64,000 bases of DNA from Adiantum capillus-veneris (GCA_014529385.2 CM043944.1:94200476-94264475), one strand, 5' to 3'; shown: positions 22,411 through 34,786, counted from the stretch's first letter. Translations and numbers: made by a program. Notes: generated from the sequence alone by a model not told the origin.

Positions 22411-22413
<3 letters not shown>

Positions 22414-22437
22414 AGATGAAAAAAGGCTACCGAAAAA

Positions 22438-23790
22438 AAATTGATCATTGTTGTCAATTTTATTATCATCATGAACAAGAAATAGCACATAAAGTAAGCG
22501 GTATACAACTCACACCCATAAAACAAGGTGAGGAGGCATGGAGGCTGCTAAGTTAAGGGGAGTTGAGGGAGAGTAAGTTTAAATAAGTGCCTCCAATTAT
22601 ATGGAATTTTTATTGTGTTTTAATATAAAAATTTATTATCTATTATACATATATAATCACAAATGGTTTATATACTACGAAAGGCTCTACTTAAATAGTG
22701 TGAAAGGTGCACATTGCACATCAACATTTTGAAACAAAATAAAATGAGAAGGAAGTAAAACAAAAATAATAAAGTAAAAAATATAAAAAATATTTTAGTG
22801 TTTTTCATAAAATTAAATAATAAACATAAAAATTAATAAATCAAATTAACAAAATAAATCTTTATGAAGTCCTTAAATCAAAGAATCTTTTATCGATACT
22901 TTACATCATGGGATCAAACTTCTATGAATACAAGTTTTAATCCAAAAAGCTGAATGCAACTTTAGAAAATAGCATTTGGCAGACCAGGATTTCTTTCCAT
23001 TCGCAAGACTTTTAAGCCTCCTTGGGGACACTAGTCAAGCCATAAAAATTGAACGACCTTCATCCATAGTGCACTAAAGCCTTTAGCACGCCAAAAAGTA
23101 AGCCATGTACAACACACACGCACACATGAAAAAAGTCTTTTAAAAGACAATTGATCATTGTCAACTTTATTATCATCATGCATTGTTCACAAAAGAGACA
23201 GCACATAAAGTAAGCAATTTATAACAACATTCATTTGGAAGTCATAAACCCTTTTTTTTAATATAGCAAAACTCATAATTTGTGAGTGAATTGCATTAAG
23301 CACATAAAATTACAAAACAATCTCAAGCTCAGGCCGAGCCTTGAGATACTGAAGCTTTATTAGAATGTCATAAACCCTAATGAGCACCATAGATGACTTC
23401 AATTTCTCTAGATTCTAGCACTCAAGATATTCCCGTATACATAGCACATAAAGTAAGTGATGTACAGTCACATGATAGTCACATAGTTAAAGCTCCCCAT
23501 ATCATGTGTGTTCAAGAGATAATTAATAATACCTCAATATACATACTATAATTACAATATGGGACTATTTTAAAAAATCCCACCCTCTCATGTATACATT
23601 TTGAACTTTTAACAATCCTCTCCGATTAACTCACGGTATATCATACATTTCTAAAAAGTGACTGCCCCCGGTGTACAGAGCACATACATGAAAAAATCCT
23701 TTCAAAAGACAATTGATCATTATCCATTTATTTATCATCGTGCATTGCTCACAAAAGAAAAAGCACGTAAAGTAGGCGATGTACAACAAG
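22438..23790 (+). repeat. Four related repeat units containing GCACATAAAGTAAGC
   Basis: TTGATCATTGT...TATTATCATCATG...AGCACATAAAGTAAGC recurs at 22438-22510, 23148-23220 and 23705-23785. A shorter match is at 23430-23470. Two copies are preceded by CACATGAAAAAA-like sequence. They are direct repeats of about 80 bp with unrelated AT-rich spacers. No gene is recognised in the stretch. Confidence 0.65.
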
Positions 23791-24175
23791 ACGTGCCGTG
23801 GCTGGTGTCGAGGCGGGCAAAGAAGGGGAGGGTAAAGAGCCTTGTCAAACACGAGGCGGTGTCGAAGCATCGGCGGCGGCATCCCCACAACAACTGCCAC
23901 CGCCGCCACTAGAGCACCGGTGCCTAGACGAGTGTGAATATCGTCTCGTCGACACCAAAGCTTTGGAGAGCACTGAATGCTCCGAAACAGAGGGAGACGC
24001 GGCCAAAGTAGGAACGTGCGATGATGCGCCAGAGCGATGACGCTCCACATACCATTGTCTCTGCTCGGGTGACAAAGAAGAAAGAAACTGCTCATCATCC
24101 ATACCTGCATTAAACACACGAATATTTAAACTTAATATTGAATGAATGGAGAAGAAAACATGGACACGTTGATAG

Positions 24176-24213
<38 letters not shown>

Positions 24214-24319
24214 GGATTCCTGTGTCGAGAGATTTCATTGAATTTCTATGAATTTGTAAAAGCACTGCGCTCTGGGTGTGATGGAGACTGAAGCTGCAAT
24301 TGCGAAAGAACTCTGTATC
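23791..24319. other. Intergenic DNA with (GATA)n(GA)n
   Basis: A GC-rich patch at 23800-24060 and a GATA/GA run at 24171-24212. The minus-strand open frame at 23845-24117 ends in low complexity and shows no recognised domain. Confidence 0.45.
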
Positions 24320-24404
24320 TGATCATAGATGTTGCTTGCCCCACCACTAATTCTAGTTGATTGGGTGAAAGAGATGCTAAGAAGTAGTAGTAGTACTTCT
24401 TAGC
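24320..24404. repeat. Left arm and loop of a long hairpin split by copia copy B
   Basis: GCTAAGAAGTA, loop GTAGTAG, then TACTTCTTAGC (24376-24404). The stem continues, because 24320-24375 is the inverse of 29925-29983 (GTCTCTTTCACTCAATCAAT and CTGCATCTATGAGCAG match with few mismatches). Copia copy B sits between loop and right arm. The unsplit hairpin would have arms of about 65-70 bp. Confidence 0.75.
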
Positions 24405-25152
24405 TGTTAGGAAATAAGACGTAGCTAAATAGATAATTGAGTATATTACTTAATGGAGAGAGATAGATTTACATACACGAGATTATAGAGTAGAGAGAGA
24501 GAGAGAGAGTACACACGATATACGTGGTTCACCCAATGTGGGCTACGTCCACGGGAAAACAGCCACTCAGTGGCTTTAGTACTTCAAAACAAGAAGTAGT
24601 TTACAAAGGGATTATACCCTTAATGGAGCTCCCGCCTTGCTTCACTCTCACCACCTCACACTCACCTTGTTACATCAACTTCACACTATGAAATGTGTGT
24701 AGAAATGGCCTTCTTTTATAGGCCAAAAGGGATGCCCTCTCTTATGAGAGGCAGCCATGTGTAGCCGTCCTTGTGTGAATAAGTCCAAATCGGACCCTCC
24801 AATCTGCCCATGTGTGGCCGCCCTTGAGATTAAGACAAGTCCGTTTTTGAATTCGACCACCGGCCATTGACTTCCGACCACCGGCCACCAGCCAACCGAT
24901 TTGTTGTTTTTTGACCACTTTTCGACCGCCGTCCGACCATAATATTCCGGCGAAAAGGAATATTCTGGCGAGGGAAAAAAAAGTCTCGGGGGCGGACCCT
25001 AAAGTTGCCCCTGGTTTTTGAATATGAAAATTTTGGTTTCCGGTGAGTGATTTACCTTCACGCAGGATGGCTTCTCCTCATAATGGGGGCCTTACAAATG
25101 TGCGCTTTTACCACAGAAAATTACAAGGGTAAATCGGGCTCCATACTTAACA
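24405..25152 (-). repeat. 3' LTR of copia copy B
   Basis: 748 bp, TGTTAGGAAATAAG on the plus strand to CATACTTAACA. The TATA box on the minus strand is at about 24713-24720. A short GA run is at 24493-24509. Confidence 0.92.
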
Positions 25153-25215
25153 ATCTTCCACTTGGAGACTGATCTCCAAACCAAACGCGTGACTGCTTTC
25201 CATTCTGGCTTCATA

Positions 25216-27320
25216 TCATTGAATGCCGATTGAAGATGAGCAAAAGCTCAACTTCTCCTTGTTGACCACCTTTGTAAACATGTATGCAGGATTTTCACTT
25301 GTATGCATCTTTCCTAGCTTTAGCTGTCCCTCTTCCAAAAGAGTGCGTATGAAGTGATATCTCACCTCAATGTGCTTTGTCCTTGAATGAAAGGCTGAGT
25401 TCTTCACAAGATGGATAGCGCTTTGGCTATCATTGTACAAGACACATTTGTCTTGTTTGAATCCAAGCTCTTCTAAGAATCTGTGAAACCACATAATTTC
25501 TCTGCTTCCATGGTAGAAAGTGAAACCACTTTCTGCAGCTTTGAAGCCCAGCTTACTGCTGTGCCTCCAACCGTGAACACATAGCCAGTAGTGCTCCTTC
25601 GAGTATCTTTGTCAGCTGCCATATCTGCATCAACATACCCTTCTAGAAAAATATCAGTTCCTCCAAAACACAAAGCATTTGTTGTTGTCCCTTTTAGATA
25701 CCTAAGTATCCACTTCACAGCTTGCCAATGCTCTTTACCTGGGTTGTCCATGAACCTACTCACAACTCCCACTGCATGTGCAATGTCTGGCCTTGTCCAG
25801 ACCATAGCATACATTAGAGAACCTACCGCTGCAGCATATGGAACTTTAGACATATAGGCTATCTCCTCTTGTGTCTTTGGACACATATCCTTCGTTAGTT
25901 TAAAATGACCAGCCAAAGGTGTAGAAACTGGTTTTGCATTTTGCATTGCAAACCTTTCTAGTACCTTCTTGATGTAATCTTCTTGAGATAGCTTTATTGT
26001 CTTCTTCGTTCTATCCCTTGATATTTTCATACCAAGTATCCTCTTTGGGGCACCTAAATCTTTCATTGAAAAAGATTTAGACAGATCCTCTTTTAGGTCT
26101 TTGATGTCCTGCATGTTAGCACTTGCAATCAACATGTCATCAACATATAACATTAGGATAATGAATTTCCCATCTCCAAAATTCTTCGTGTAGACGCAGT
26201 GATCCGAGTTGCATCTTGTGAATCCATGATCCAACATCCATCGATCAAACTTCAAGTACCATTGTCTTGATGCTTGTTTTAAACCATACAAGCTCTTCTT
26301 TAATCTGCAAACCATTTTCTCCTTACCTTTTACTTCATACCCCTTTGGTTGAAGCATGTAGATTTCCTCCTCTAAGTCACCGTGAGGGAATGCCGTATTT
26401 ACATCCATTTGCTCGAGATTTATATCATGAGCAGCCACAAGGATTAAGACAAGCCTAATTGAGTTCTTTACAACAGGAGAAAATATTTCATTGAAGTCAA
26501 TACCTTTCTTTTGAGAAAATTTTTTTACCACAAGCCTAGACTTGTACCTTTTCTTCCCACCTTCTTCTTCCTTCACCTTGTACACCCATTTGTTTTGAAG
26601 TGCCCGCTTACCTTTAGGCAACTCAACCAATTCCCATGTTTGGTTGCGATGTAGTGAGTCCATCTCCACTTGCATGCTCTTCGTCCATTCTTCTTTGGAT
26701 TCATGTTGCATAGCTTCTTCGTATGATTCCGGCTCTCCAGAATCTGAGATCAAGAGATGGTTGAAGGAAGGAACAAACCTTTCTGGAGGTCTACTTGCTC
26801 TTGTAGATCTTCGGGGAATAGGTTGAGGCTCCTCATTTGGTTGACGTTGTTGCACATTGTCACCGTTTGCAGTCCTTGAGTCTTCACCGTCCTCAAGCTC
26901 CATGTACTCATCACCCGTTTCTTTTGTTTGATTTCTTTCCAAGTAATCTTTGTACATATTTTGTTCGTTAAAAATTACATCCCTACTGCTTAAGATTTTA
27001 CCATCTTCAAGATTCCATAGGCGATACCCAAAGTCACCTTCTCCATAGCCAATGAAGAAACACTTTTTGGACTTTGCATCTAGCTTTGATCTTAGGCTCC
27101 TATCTATGTGCATGAAAGCCTCACACCCAAAGACTTTGAGAAATGCATAATTCACCGGTTTACCTATCCATGCCTCTTCTGAAACTCCCCCATCCAATGC
27201 CGTTGAGGGTGACCGATTGATTAAGTACACAAACGTACTTACAACTTCCGCCCAAAGCTCAAGCGGTAGGCCTACATGTAGCCACATGCTTCGTGCTCGC
27301 TCCATGATTGTCTTGTTCAT
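25216..27320 (-). pseudogene. Copia copy B integrase C-terminus, RT and RNase H
   Basis: A 615-codon open frame from MNKTIMERARSM (27320) carries the integrase end, the linker (PRRSTRASRPPERF, intact where copy A has a stop), the RT with WKLV-type start and LYVDDM, and most of RNase H (YVDADMAAD, SLST). A 28-nt deletion relative to copy A near 25497 removes EYEAMKEAS and shifts the frame. The last piece (25216-25494) resumes with WFHRFLEELGF to the end. Confidence 0.9.
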
Positions 27321-27341
27321 CCTTTCCGAAATACCATTTTA

Positions 27342-28646
27342 CTGAGGTGTCCTTGGGGTTGTCCTTTGCCTCCTAATGCCATTGCTAGCACAAAAGCTTT
27401 CAAAAGCTTGGCTGCAATATTCACCTCCATTGTCGGATCTGAGGCATTTAACCTTGGTACCTGTTTCATTCTCCACAAAGGCTTTCCACCTTTGAAATAT
27501 GAAAAACATATCGGACTTATTCTTCATGACATAAACCCATGTTTTTCTAGTCGCATTGTCTATGAATGTTACATAGTACAATGAGCCACCAAGTGATGGT
27601 GTACTTGCAGGACCCCGAACATCAGAATGAACCAACTCAAGTTTTTAATTTTTCTTTCATTTCCTGATTTTTGAAATTTTACCCTCTTTTGTTTACCATA
27701 AACACAATCTTCACAGAACTCTAAGTCCACTTCTTTCAAACCTGGTAGAAGCTTCTTTGTTTGAAGGATTTGCATTCCTTTGGCACTCACATGCCCAAGC
27801 CGGTAGTGCCACACCGCACTGTCAACTTCTGTAGTTGCTGCACAAGCTGAAGGTTGTGTGCTAATAGTACACAAGTAAAGTGTACCGACCTTTTCTCCCT
27901 TGGAAACCACCAAAGATCCCTTTGAGATCTTCCACCTTTTGTTTTCGAATGCAATGTTGTGACCTTCATCGTCCAATTGTCCTGTAGAGATCAATTTTTT
28001 TCCGAAGAGAAGGAACATGCCTAACATCTTTAAGCTTCCATTCATTTCCGTTGGCAGTTTTGACAGAAATTGTACCTTTGCCGACAATCTCACAAGCTTC
28101 ATCATCTCCCAAGTATACATACCCAAAATTACCTTTGCTGTAGTCTTGGAAATGTTGCTTGCGTGGTGTCGCATGGAATGAAGCCCCGGAATCTACTATC
28201 CAAGAATTAGACACATTGTCTAATGAGAGAATTAGAGCATCTTGCTCTACTTTACCTGCCACATTGGCCTCCGATGTTGGCTTGTTGCCTTGAGACTCTG
28301 GCTCCTTCTTCTTCTTGGAGCAACAATCCTTCTTGACGTGGCCCTTCTTGCCGCAGTTCCAACATTCAAGAACTAAATTTGTGCATGACTTGCTCCGCCT
28401 TGCGCAATCACGACCCTTTTGGTTTTTGAACCTCTCCTTAAGCCTTCCTCTTATTTCCACTGACAGTTCAGCACTCGATGATTCTCCTTTGCTTCTCCTT
28501 CGTATTTCCTCGCTTAGGAGAACACCCACAACATCATCAAACTTAAGAGTATTTGTGCCAGAAATAGAATTACTTACAGCCATCACAAGGCTGTCCCAAC
28601 TATCCGGTAGAGATGATAGTATAAGGAGAGCAAGGCACTTCGTCAT
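27342..28646 (-). pseudogene. Copia copy B gag end, protease and integrase core
   Basis: It runs LLILSSLPDSWDS, through NQKGRDCARRSKS into CWNCGKKGHVKKDC without the break seen in copy A, then WIVDSGASF (protease). A frameshift lies at about 27990-28000 after HVPSLRK. The integrase part has WHYRLGHVS, HSDVRGP, FIDNATRK and SDNGGEYC. It ends at a TAA (27339-27341) at the same codon as in copy A. The second Asp of FIDDA is Asn here. Confidence 0.87.
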
Positions 28647-28665
28647 CGAAATTGATTTTCACCGA

Positions 28666-29073
28666 TCAAAGTTGACTTATGTTTGTGTTAAAGTCATTTA
28701 GGTGTTCTGCAACTGAACCATTCTCTGCCATCTTTAGATTGAACAAGCGCTTCATAAGAAATACCTTATTGGATGCCGATGGTTTCTTGTAGAAGTCGCC
28801 AAGTGACTTCATGAAGTCCTCCGTGGTCTTCATCTCCAAAACATTGAAGGCCACCGTTGACGCCAAGCTTAACCAGATTGTTCCCAGGGCCTTTCGATCA
28901 AGGACAATCCATGATTCATCTGCCATCCTTGCGGGCTTCTTTGCAAGACCGCCTAGTGGAAAATAGAGGTCCTTCTGGTAGAGATAGTTTTCAATCTGCA
29001 TCTTCCAATGTTGGTAGTTTTTGCCGTTGAACTTCTCAATCTTGGGCTTCCCTTCCTCCGCTATAACTCCCAC
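28666..29073 (-). pseudogene. Copia copy B gag, N-terminal part
   Basis: It matches copy A Gag from MAEEGK-type sequence through NTNISQL, with KIEKFNGKNYQHWKMQIEN. A frame change near 28650 separates it from the LLILSSLPDSWDS block at 28625. Confidence 0.85.
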
Positions 29074-29137
29074 TCAATTCAAGGAATCCTTTCCTTTAGA
29101 TAATTTAGCTACGAGCAAACCTTGCTCTGATACCAGT

Positions 29138-29221
29138 TGTTAGGAAATAAGACGTAGCTAAATATATAATTGAGTAGATTACTTAATGGAGAGAGACAGA
29201 TTTACATACATGAGATTATAG

Positions 29222-29262
<41 letters not shown>

Positions 29263-29919
29263 CACGATATACATGGTTCACCCAATGTGGGCTACGTCCA
29301 CGGGAAAATAGCCACTCAATGGCTTTAGTACTTCAAAACAAGAAGTAGTTTACAAAGGGATTATGCTCTTAATGGAGCTCCTGCCTTGCTTCACTCTCAT
29401 CACCTCACACTCACCTTGTTACATCAACTTCACACTATGAAATGTGTGTAGAAATGGCCTTTTTTTATAGGCCAAAAGGGCTGCTCTCTCTTATGAGAGG
29501 CAACCATGTGTAGCCGCCCTTGTGTGAATAAGTCCAAATCGGACCCTCCAATCTGCCCATGTGTGGCCGCCCTTGAGAAGACAAGTCCACTTTTGAATTC
29601 GGCCATCGGCCATTGACTTCCGACCACCGGCCACCGGCCATTGACTACCGGCCACCGGCCAACCAACCGGTTGTTTTTCGACCACTTTCCGGCCGCCGTC
29701 CGGCCATAATATTCCGGCGAAAAGGAATATTCCGGTGAGGAAAAACAAAGTCTCGGGGATGGACCCTAAAGTTGCCCCTGGTTTTTGACTGTGAAAATTT
29801 TGGTTTCGGGTGAGTGATTTACCTTCACGCACGATGGCTTCTCCTCATAATGGGGGCCTTACAAATGTGCGCTTTTACCACAAAAAATTACAAGGGTAAA
29901 TCAGGCTCCATACTTAACA
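29138..29919 (-). repeat. 5' LTR of copia copy B
   Basis: 782 bp, longer than its partner because of a longer GA run (29225-29258) and extra GC-rich repeat sequence. The primer-binding site for initiator tRNA-Met abuts it at 29124-29135. Confidence 0.92.
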
Positions 29920-29971
29920 TTAGCGTCTCTTTCACTCAATCAATTAGATCTAGCGGAGGGACGAGCTGCAT

Positions 29972-30181
29972 CTATGAGCAGAACTCAAACATGCACACAA
30001 CCTCCGCAGCGTTTAGTTTGGCCAATGGTATGGAGTCTATGTTGATCTCCTTTTGTGAGATCCATTGCACCAACTTCGCAAGTTTGTAGATTGTGTTACG
30101 GACGTCAAGAGACAAACATCCCTCAATGGCCACAGGTAAAATAAACTGCAAAACACGTGCAACAATGATATTAAAGCCCAC
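29972..30181 (-). pseudogene. DUF4218 fragment of the CACTA transposase
   Basis: ILPVAIEGCLSLDVRNTIYK, then LAKLVQWISQKEI, matches the DUF4218 domain that follows TNP2 (LPVAIRG, L...VR..I..L..F). The frame ends at the hairpin at 29983, so the domain and anything beyond it are truncated here. Confidence 0.72.
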
Positions 30182-30206
30182 ACACGAATTTGTTACACAA
30201 TTCCCA

Positions 30207-30563
30207 CTATGAACATACCTGACACATTTTATGCCAGTCGTGTGACTTCAAACCGGTAAGCTTTCCTTCTTTAGGAAAACACGTTCGGAGCGAGTGCATT
30301 ACGCCAGTGAGGGTCCGCAAAGATTGAATGGTCTCTTTTACTTTGCGTTCTTGGGCTCCTGTGAAAATCCATGGTGCTTTAGGGAGTTTTATCGATCCAT
30401 CGGACGGTGTTTGCGGCCAATATTGCTCCATACAATCCACATTTCTAAGGTCAACCCTGGCTCCCAAAGTATCTTTCTTTTCGGTCAAATGGTCCCATAG
30501 TAGATTACCCATATTCTTGAATATGTGCATTGGATAGAGCAAGTGATTGATCATGAGTCGGGT
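30207..30563 (-). pseudogene. CACTA transposase, C-terminal part after stop
   Basis: Directly downstream of the TNP2 segment, past a TAG at 30561-30563 after WYELPY, the frame continues MINHLLYPMHIFKNMGNLLW and later LKSHDWHKMCQ. This is the MHxxKNVxxxLW and SHDWHxxxQ pair of En/Spm transposases. The AG/GT context near 30210 suggests an exon end. Confidence 0.82.
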
Positions 30564-31640
30564 CTAGTATGGTAACTCGTACCATAGAGATAGTCTCTTC
30601 ATCCCTGGGGGAAATCCGTCATCACACATCTTCTTCTGCTCTAACCATGCTTGTGTAGACATCCTCGGTGGCTCTCTTTCCAAAAAGCTGTCGTGTAACA
30701 CATGATTATCTGGAAGATATGCTTGATGACCTTTGTAGATTTGCTTCTTCAATGAGGATGCCCTACGTGCAGTCAGTCTAGGTCCACATGTGACACATGC
30801 TCTATATCCGCTTGTTTGAAGCCCTGCATGTATACACATGATAATAGATAAGCTTGAGAAAAACCAAGATTTACAGTGTTTGAGTGAGGAGTGTAAATCA
30901 CCTGAGCATTCTGTTAGTTCGGGATAATCATGTCCACATTAGAATGCCTCTGATCAAAGCATTCCGTCGACCTGTGTGTCGGCTCATATCCACCACTTCT
31001 ATGCCAATCCACAATTGTTGTAGCTCTTCCAATAGTGGACGAAGATACACATCCATATTCTTCACTTTATATCGCCCCGACACAATCAAGCTTAGCCATA
31101 GGTGCCCCTTCTTCGTAGTCAACCACGGGGGAATGTTGTAGTTGACGATGACAACGGGCCATACACTGTAAGATGTTGATCTTTGACCAAATGGATTTAC
31201 GCGATCCATAGCTAGGTCTAAGCGCAAATTTGGAGCTTTCCTGGCAAAATCTGACCATGTTTCATCTATATGTTTCCAGGCTGCGCAATCTGCAGGAATC
31301 TGTAGCACACCATCCGAAGATTTATCCTCCTCATGCCATGATGCTAGGGAGGCCATGGACTTACATTCGAAGAAATGCTTGATGCGAGGAATTAGAGGAA
31401 AATATCGCAAAACCTTTTGCGGAATTTTTGTTCCGTGGAGATCTAATCGATATCTCTCAGAATCATATTTCGGACACTTCTCCATGTCTATGTATTCCCC
31501 TCTGAAAAGAATGCAGTCGTTAGGACAAGCGTGGATCGAATTTTAATCCATCCCCAAGTTTTGCAAAATCTTTCTTGCTTCCTCTCGAGAATCTGGCATC
31601 ACATTATCAGTGGCAGTATGTGCTCTTTGAGCAATCTACA
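30564..31640 (-). pseudogene. CACTA transposase, TNP2 domain
   Basis: It has DSREEARKILQNLGMD, a TAA at about 31543, then NSIHACPNDCILFRGEYIDM and EKCPKYDSERY, the hallmark start of the Transposase_21 (TNP2) domain. Then come YFPLIPRIKHFF, MASLASWH, ARKAPNLRLDLAMDRVNPFG, VIVNYNIPPWL, TKKGHLWLSLIVSG and ILMWT. After a probable small intron (about 30840-30925), CVTCGPRL and KRLSLWYELPY follow. TNP2 catalyses excision and insertion of the element in the nucleus. Confidence 0.85.
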
Positions 31641-31730
31641 CAACGAAAAAAATACGATACAATTGTGTAAAAATCTATCAGATCATTATACATCTAGAGT
31701 TTTTTATTAAAGTAAACTAATTGTAATAGA

Positions 31731-32321
31731 TCACCTGAAAATCACTGTGACGCTAGTGTCACTCCATCCAAACTTTGCCTGCATGTCGAGAAGTACCAGG
31801 AGCGCCTTCAATCTAGACACACGTGCTTCATTATACAATGGCGTATCGGCTTCACTTTTCATATCATCATAGATAAGCCTTTCTGAGTCCATGATCGTCT
31901 CGATCATTTCATCGATCTCAGGCTCAAACATTGCCTCGTTGGGAATGTGGTCTGCATGATCATCCCCCGAGCTGTCAGAGGCTACATCTTGTGGCCTCAC
32001 ATATGCTACTTGACCAAAGCGCTTGCGAACACGTCTATTGGGTTGCAAGATTGTTGCCTATTGGCCAGCGTCAGCGTCCGACGCGTTATAATTGGCAATA
32101 ACTCGATCTATAATAGATGGATCGAACTCACCAAATTCGTGAACGTGCTGCAAAGAAACACGTCTTGTCCGTCGCACAACATGCTTGCATTGATTACAAG
32201 GACATAAGATCCTCATTGAGAGATAGGTGTTTCGGTCTGACGACCCCACATCCTCGTCACTACTCATAATGAGGTTAAAAACCTTATAACGTGGACAAGA
32301 AATATAATTTTCTATTGGCAT
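31731..32321 (-). pseudogene. CACTA transposase N-terminal region
   Basis: It opens ISCPRYKVFNLIM and holds ILCPCNQCKHVVRR, as in the transposase-associated domain (IRCPC.KC). One in-frame stop follows DADAGQ at 32055-32057. It then continues with an acidic segment and LDMQAKFGWSDTSVT, matching the MKxKxGWSxxSFxDLL segment that precedes TNP2. A GT donor at about 31735 and an AG near 31635 suggest a short intron. Confidence 0.75.
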
Positions 32322-32331
32322 TCTTCGTCTT

Positions 32332-32333
<2 letters not shown>

Positions 32334-32393
<60 letters not shown>
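32334..32393. repeat. (CT)n microsatellite, ~30 units
   Basis: Uninterrupted run just upstream of the CACTA transposase start. Confidence 0.95.
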
Positions 32394-32396
<3 letters not shown>

Positions 32397-32730
32397 TTCA
32401 CACTGTAAACTACCTCACATTCTCTAGTCATGTCCAATCCCCGCACACCTCGGTCTAGAGGTGCACGGAGATCAGAACCACCGGGTTAAAAACTTGTCTT
32501 TATTGGTCGATGCCTATATTTGTGGGTACAAGAAATCTACACACCCACGTCTACATGATAGTGCATGTAGTGGACAAAACCCCTTTGCCTCTTCTCTAGC
32601 TGTAGCATTTCACAACATCAACATCTTTTCATAGTAGATCTTTGTCTGTAGCATGCAGGTACGCCATTCTTGCAATGTAGGTGATGCTTGCTGGAAGCAC
32701 TTAATTCTTACTCTAGATTTGACGGGCTTT

Positions 32731-32797
<67 letters not shown>
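32731..32797. repeat. (GT)n microsatellite, ~33 units
   Basis: Pure GT run. Confidence 0.95.
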
Positions 32798-32948
32798 CCC
32801 TTGGAATCGTCATCTTGCATCACTAATTTCTGTGTAGGCTCAATTTGCTCTTCCATTGGATGATCATGACGGCTTATTGTATGGTAGCAGCAGTCGAACA
32901 TGCAGGTGGAATTGCTGGTCCGCATGGACTGTCGAGGCTGTGAGCGTA

Positions 32949-33032
32949 GGAAATTTTCTCATGTAGGGAAACGGAGTCTTTTTGAGTGTTTTCATATGAG
33001 CAAGTGTTTTTCATACAATGCTTACCATCATG
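32949..33032 (+). mobile_element. Foldback element, left-flank fragment
   Basis: GAAATTTTCTCATGTAGGGA, the ACGGAGTCTTTTT word and CATACAATGC...CATCATGAGC match the left flank of the foldback family of the receptor kinase introns. The palindromic core is missing. Confidence 0.7.
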
Positions 33033-33044
33033 AGCGCACCTTCA

Positions 33045-33290
33045 TTGCACTAAAATCTAACCTAAATCTAAAAAAAGCTAGTCCATCGAACATAAATCTA
33101 GATCTAATTTAATCTTAAACTCAAAATAAATCTAAATCTAATTTAATTTAACGTAAATCTAAATCTAATTTAAATAAACCTAAGTCTAATCTAACGTAAA
33201 TCTAACTAAAAATAAACCTAAATCTAATTTAATCTACCTTAAATAAACCTAAATCTAATCTAACGTAAGTCTACATCTAACCTAATCTTT
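33045..33290. repeat. Degenerate CTAAATCTAA-type tandem repeat
   Basis: Imperfect iterations of CTAAATCTAATTTAA and CTAACGTAAATCTAA. It lacks the GGG/CCC of plant telomere repeats. Confidence 0.8.
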
Positions 33291-33338
33291 AACGTCTCTT
33301 GGGATAGTTTCCTACAATGTTAAAACTCTCTTCTTCTC

Positions 33339-33340
<2 letters not shown>

Positions 33341-33417
<77 letters not shown>
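33341..33417. repeat. (GT)n microsatellite, ~38 units
   Basis: Pure GT run, placed directly after the CTCTTCTTCTCTT tail of a SINE-like 3' end (33291-33340). Confidence 0.95.
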
Positions 33418-33418
<1 letters not shown>

Positions 33419-33499
33419 CAATAAAAAAAGGAAGATGGTATAACCTTTCTGTATAAACCGGAGTAAACAGAGATCCAAAAGAGCAATTACAAAAAACGC

Positions 33500-34070
33500 C
33501 AATTTTTATTAGTTTATAGCAGAGAATGATTTAGTTAGATGTCAAAGAATAAACCATATATTCATTCTCCCAGTTCATATGAGCAAAAGAAATTGTTCTT
33601 TTTTTAAACCTTAACTATACTGAGTAGGTGCAGATGCACCTACCTGAGTGTTTGTCTTCCAGTCCGATGTAGCTACACATTTGTAATCGAGCAAAGTTGG
33701 ATATGCTTCACCGTCGCCAGGGTAGTATTACTAGTGAGATCCAATGTCCCGCATTCGATCTGTTTATATGTGCAACTGCTTCAAGAGTATTCCACAAGTG
33801 TTGCAGATCCTCCCAGCTAAAGTAGCATTCCTTGAAGAGAAGAGAGCACACTGCTATATCCTGTTTTGTGGTTGAATCACTTTGGGAGAGAGTGAAGGGT
33901 ACTAAACACATATCTGCTATGGAAGGATTGAAGTCCAGCTTTTGCAAGCAGATCAGAAATCGGATCAACTAAACCCACAGCGCATGTGTATTGCATGCCC
34001 TTATGAAGGGTGGCAACCCAGGATGTAGAGGCATACAAAGGGCTCCTAGAAGGATTGCAAAAATACAGGC
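33500..34070. other. Intergenic DNA, no gene supported
   Basis: A minus-strand open frame at 33708-33968 has no domain I recognise. Confidence 0.45.
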
Positions 34071-34075
34071 ACATC

Positions 34076-34171
34076 ATGTATGTGTGTGTGTATGTGTGTG
34101 CGTGCACGTGTGTGTGTGTGTAGAGTGCTCGTATCCAGCTGCCAAACCCTCGCAGACGTTCCTCTACTAGC

Positions 34172-34230
<59 letters not shown>
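34076..34230. repeat. (GT)n cluster
   Basis: An interrupted GT run at 34078-34122 and a pure one at 34174-34230. Confidence 0.93.
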
Positions 34231-34231
<1 letters not shown>

Positions 34232-34786
34232 GAACGATCATCCTGTGTCAGTGTTGAGCTGGTTAGGGCGAGTGGAAATGGCGGTATCCGAATTCCCTTC
34301 GATCGGGTAAGCAAGGAGAGAGTGAAATGCATCTACAACAAATGCGCCATGTAGGACCCACTTATACATAAGTAACAAGATAGGGTATCCACCAAAACTC
34401 GATACCTAATGCCCATGTGCAAGTGATGAAGTCATCCACATGTCCTTAATCAGAGGTGGGTTATGCATATGTAACAGGATAGGGTATCCACCTGTTTACA
34501 GCTCCAGCTAAGATAAAAGACACATCATCGCGAGTTGCGTAGGAGAATATGTAAAGCATTCAGTAAACCAAGCCATTATCGATCATGCATGTGTGTGGGG
34601 AAAGAGAAGGGGCTCGAAAGTAGTTCAAAGACGGATAATGTGGTCTTCTCTAGAGACTCGGTAAAATGTTTTTAGAGCATAGCATCTCTAGGTTAGCACA
34701 CCAAAAAGGGAAGCTGTCAGCCAAGGGTTAGCCAACAACTTGTCAGCTAGATAAGTGTGTGTGTGTGTGTGTGTGTGTGCACGCCA

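Larger units (their letters stand above)
24405..29919 (-). mobile_element. Ty1/copia LTR retrotransposon, copy B
   Basis: Same family as copy A, opposite strand. LTRs are at 24405-25152 and 29138-29919. The target duplication TTAGC is at 24400-24404 and 29920-29924. The tRNA-iMet site is at 29124-29135. The gag-pol frame is longer than in copy A but is still broken by a shared TAA in the integrase, several frameshifts and a 28-nt deletion in RNase H. Confidence 0.95.

Noticed and set aside
22259-22556. Cys/Val, Arg/Glu and His/Thr repeat proteins (here and at many other microsatellites)
   Set aside because: These are translations of GT, GA and CT tracts, not genes.
23845-24117. 90-codon ORF with LSPEQRQWYVERH
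   Set aside because: No recognised family; ends in Ser/Gly-rich low complexity. Left uncalled.
33045-33290. Interstitial telomere repeat
   Set aside because: The unit CTAAATCTAA lacks the CCCTAAA/TTTAGGG motif.
33708-33968. Possible PPR-like fragment
   Set aside because: Trp/Leu spacing is only vaguely PPR-like; no 35-residue periodicity.
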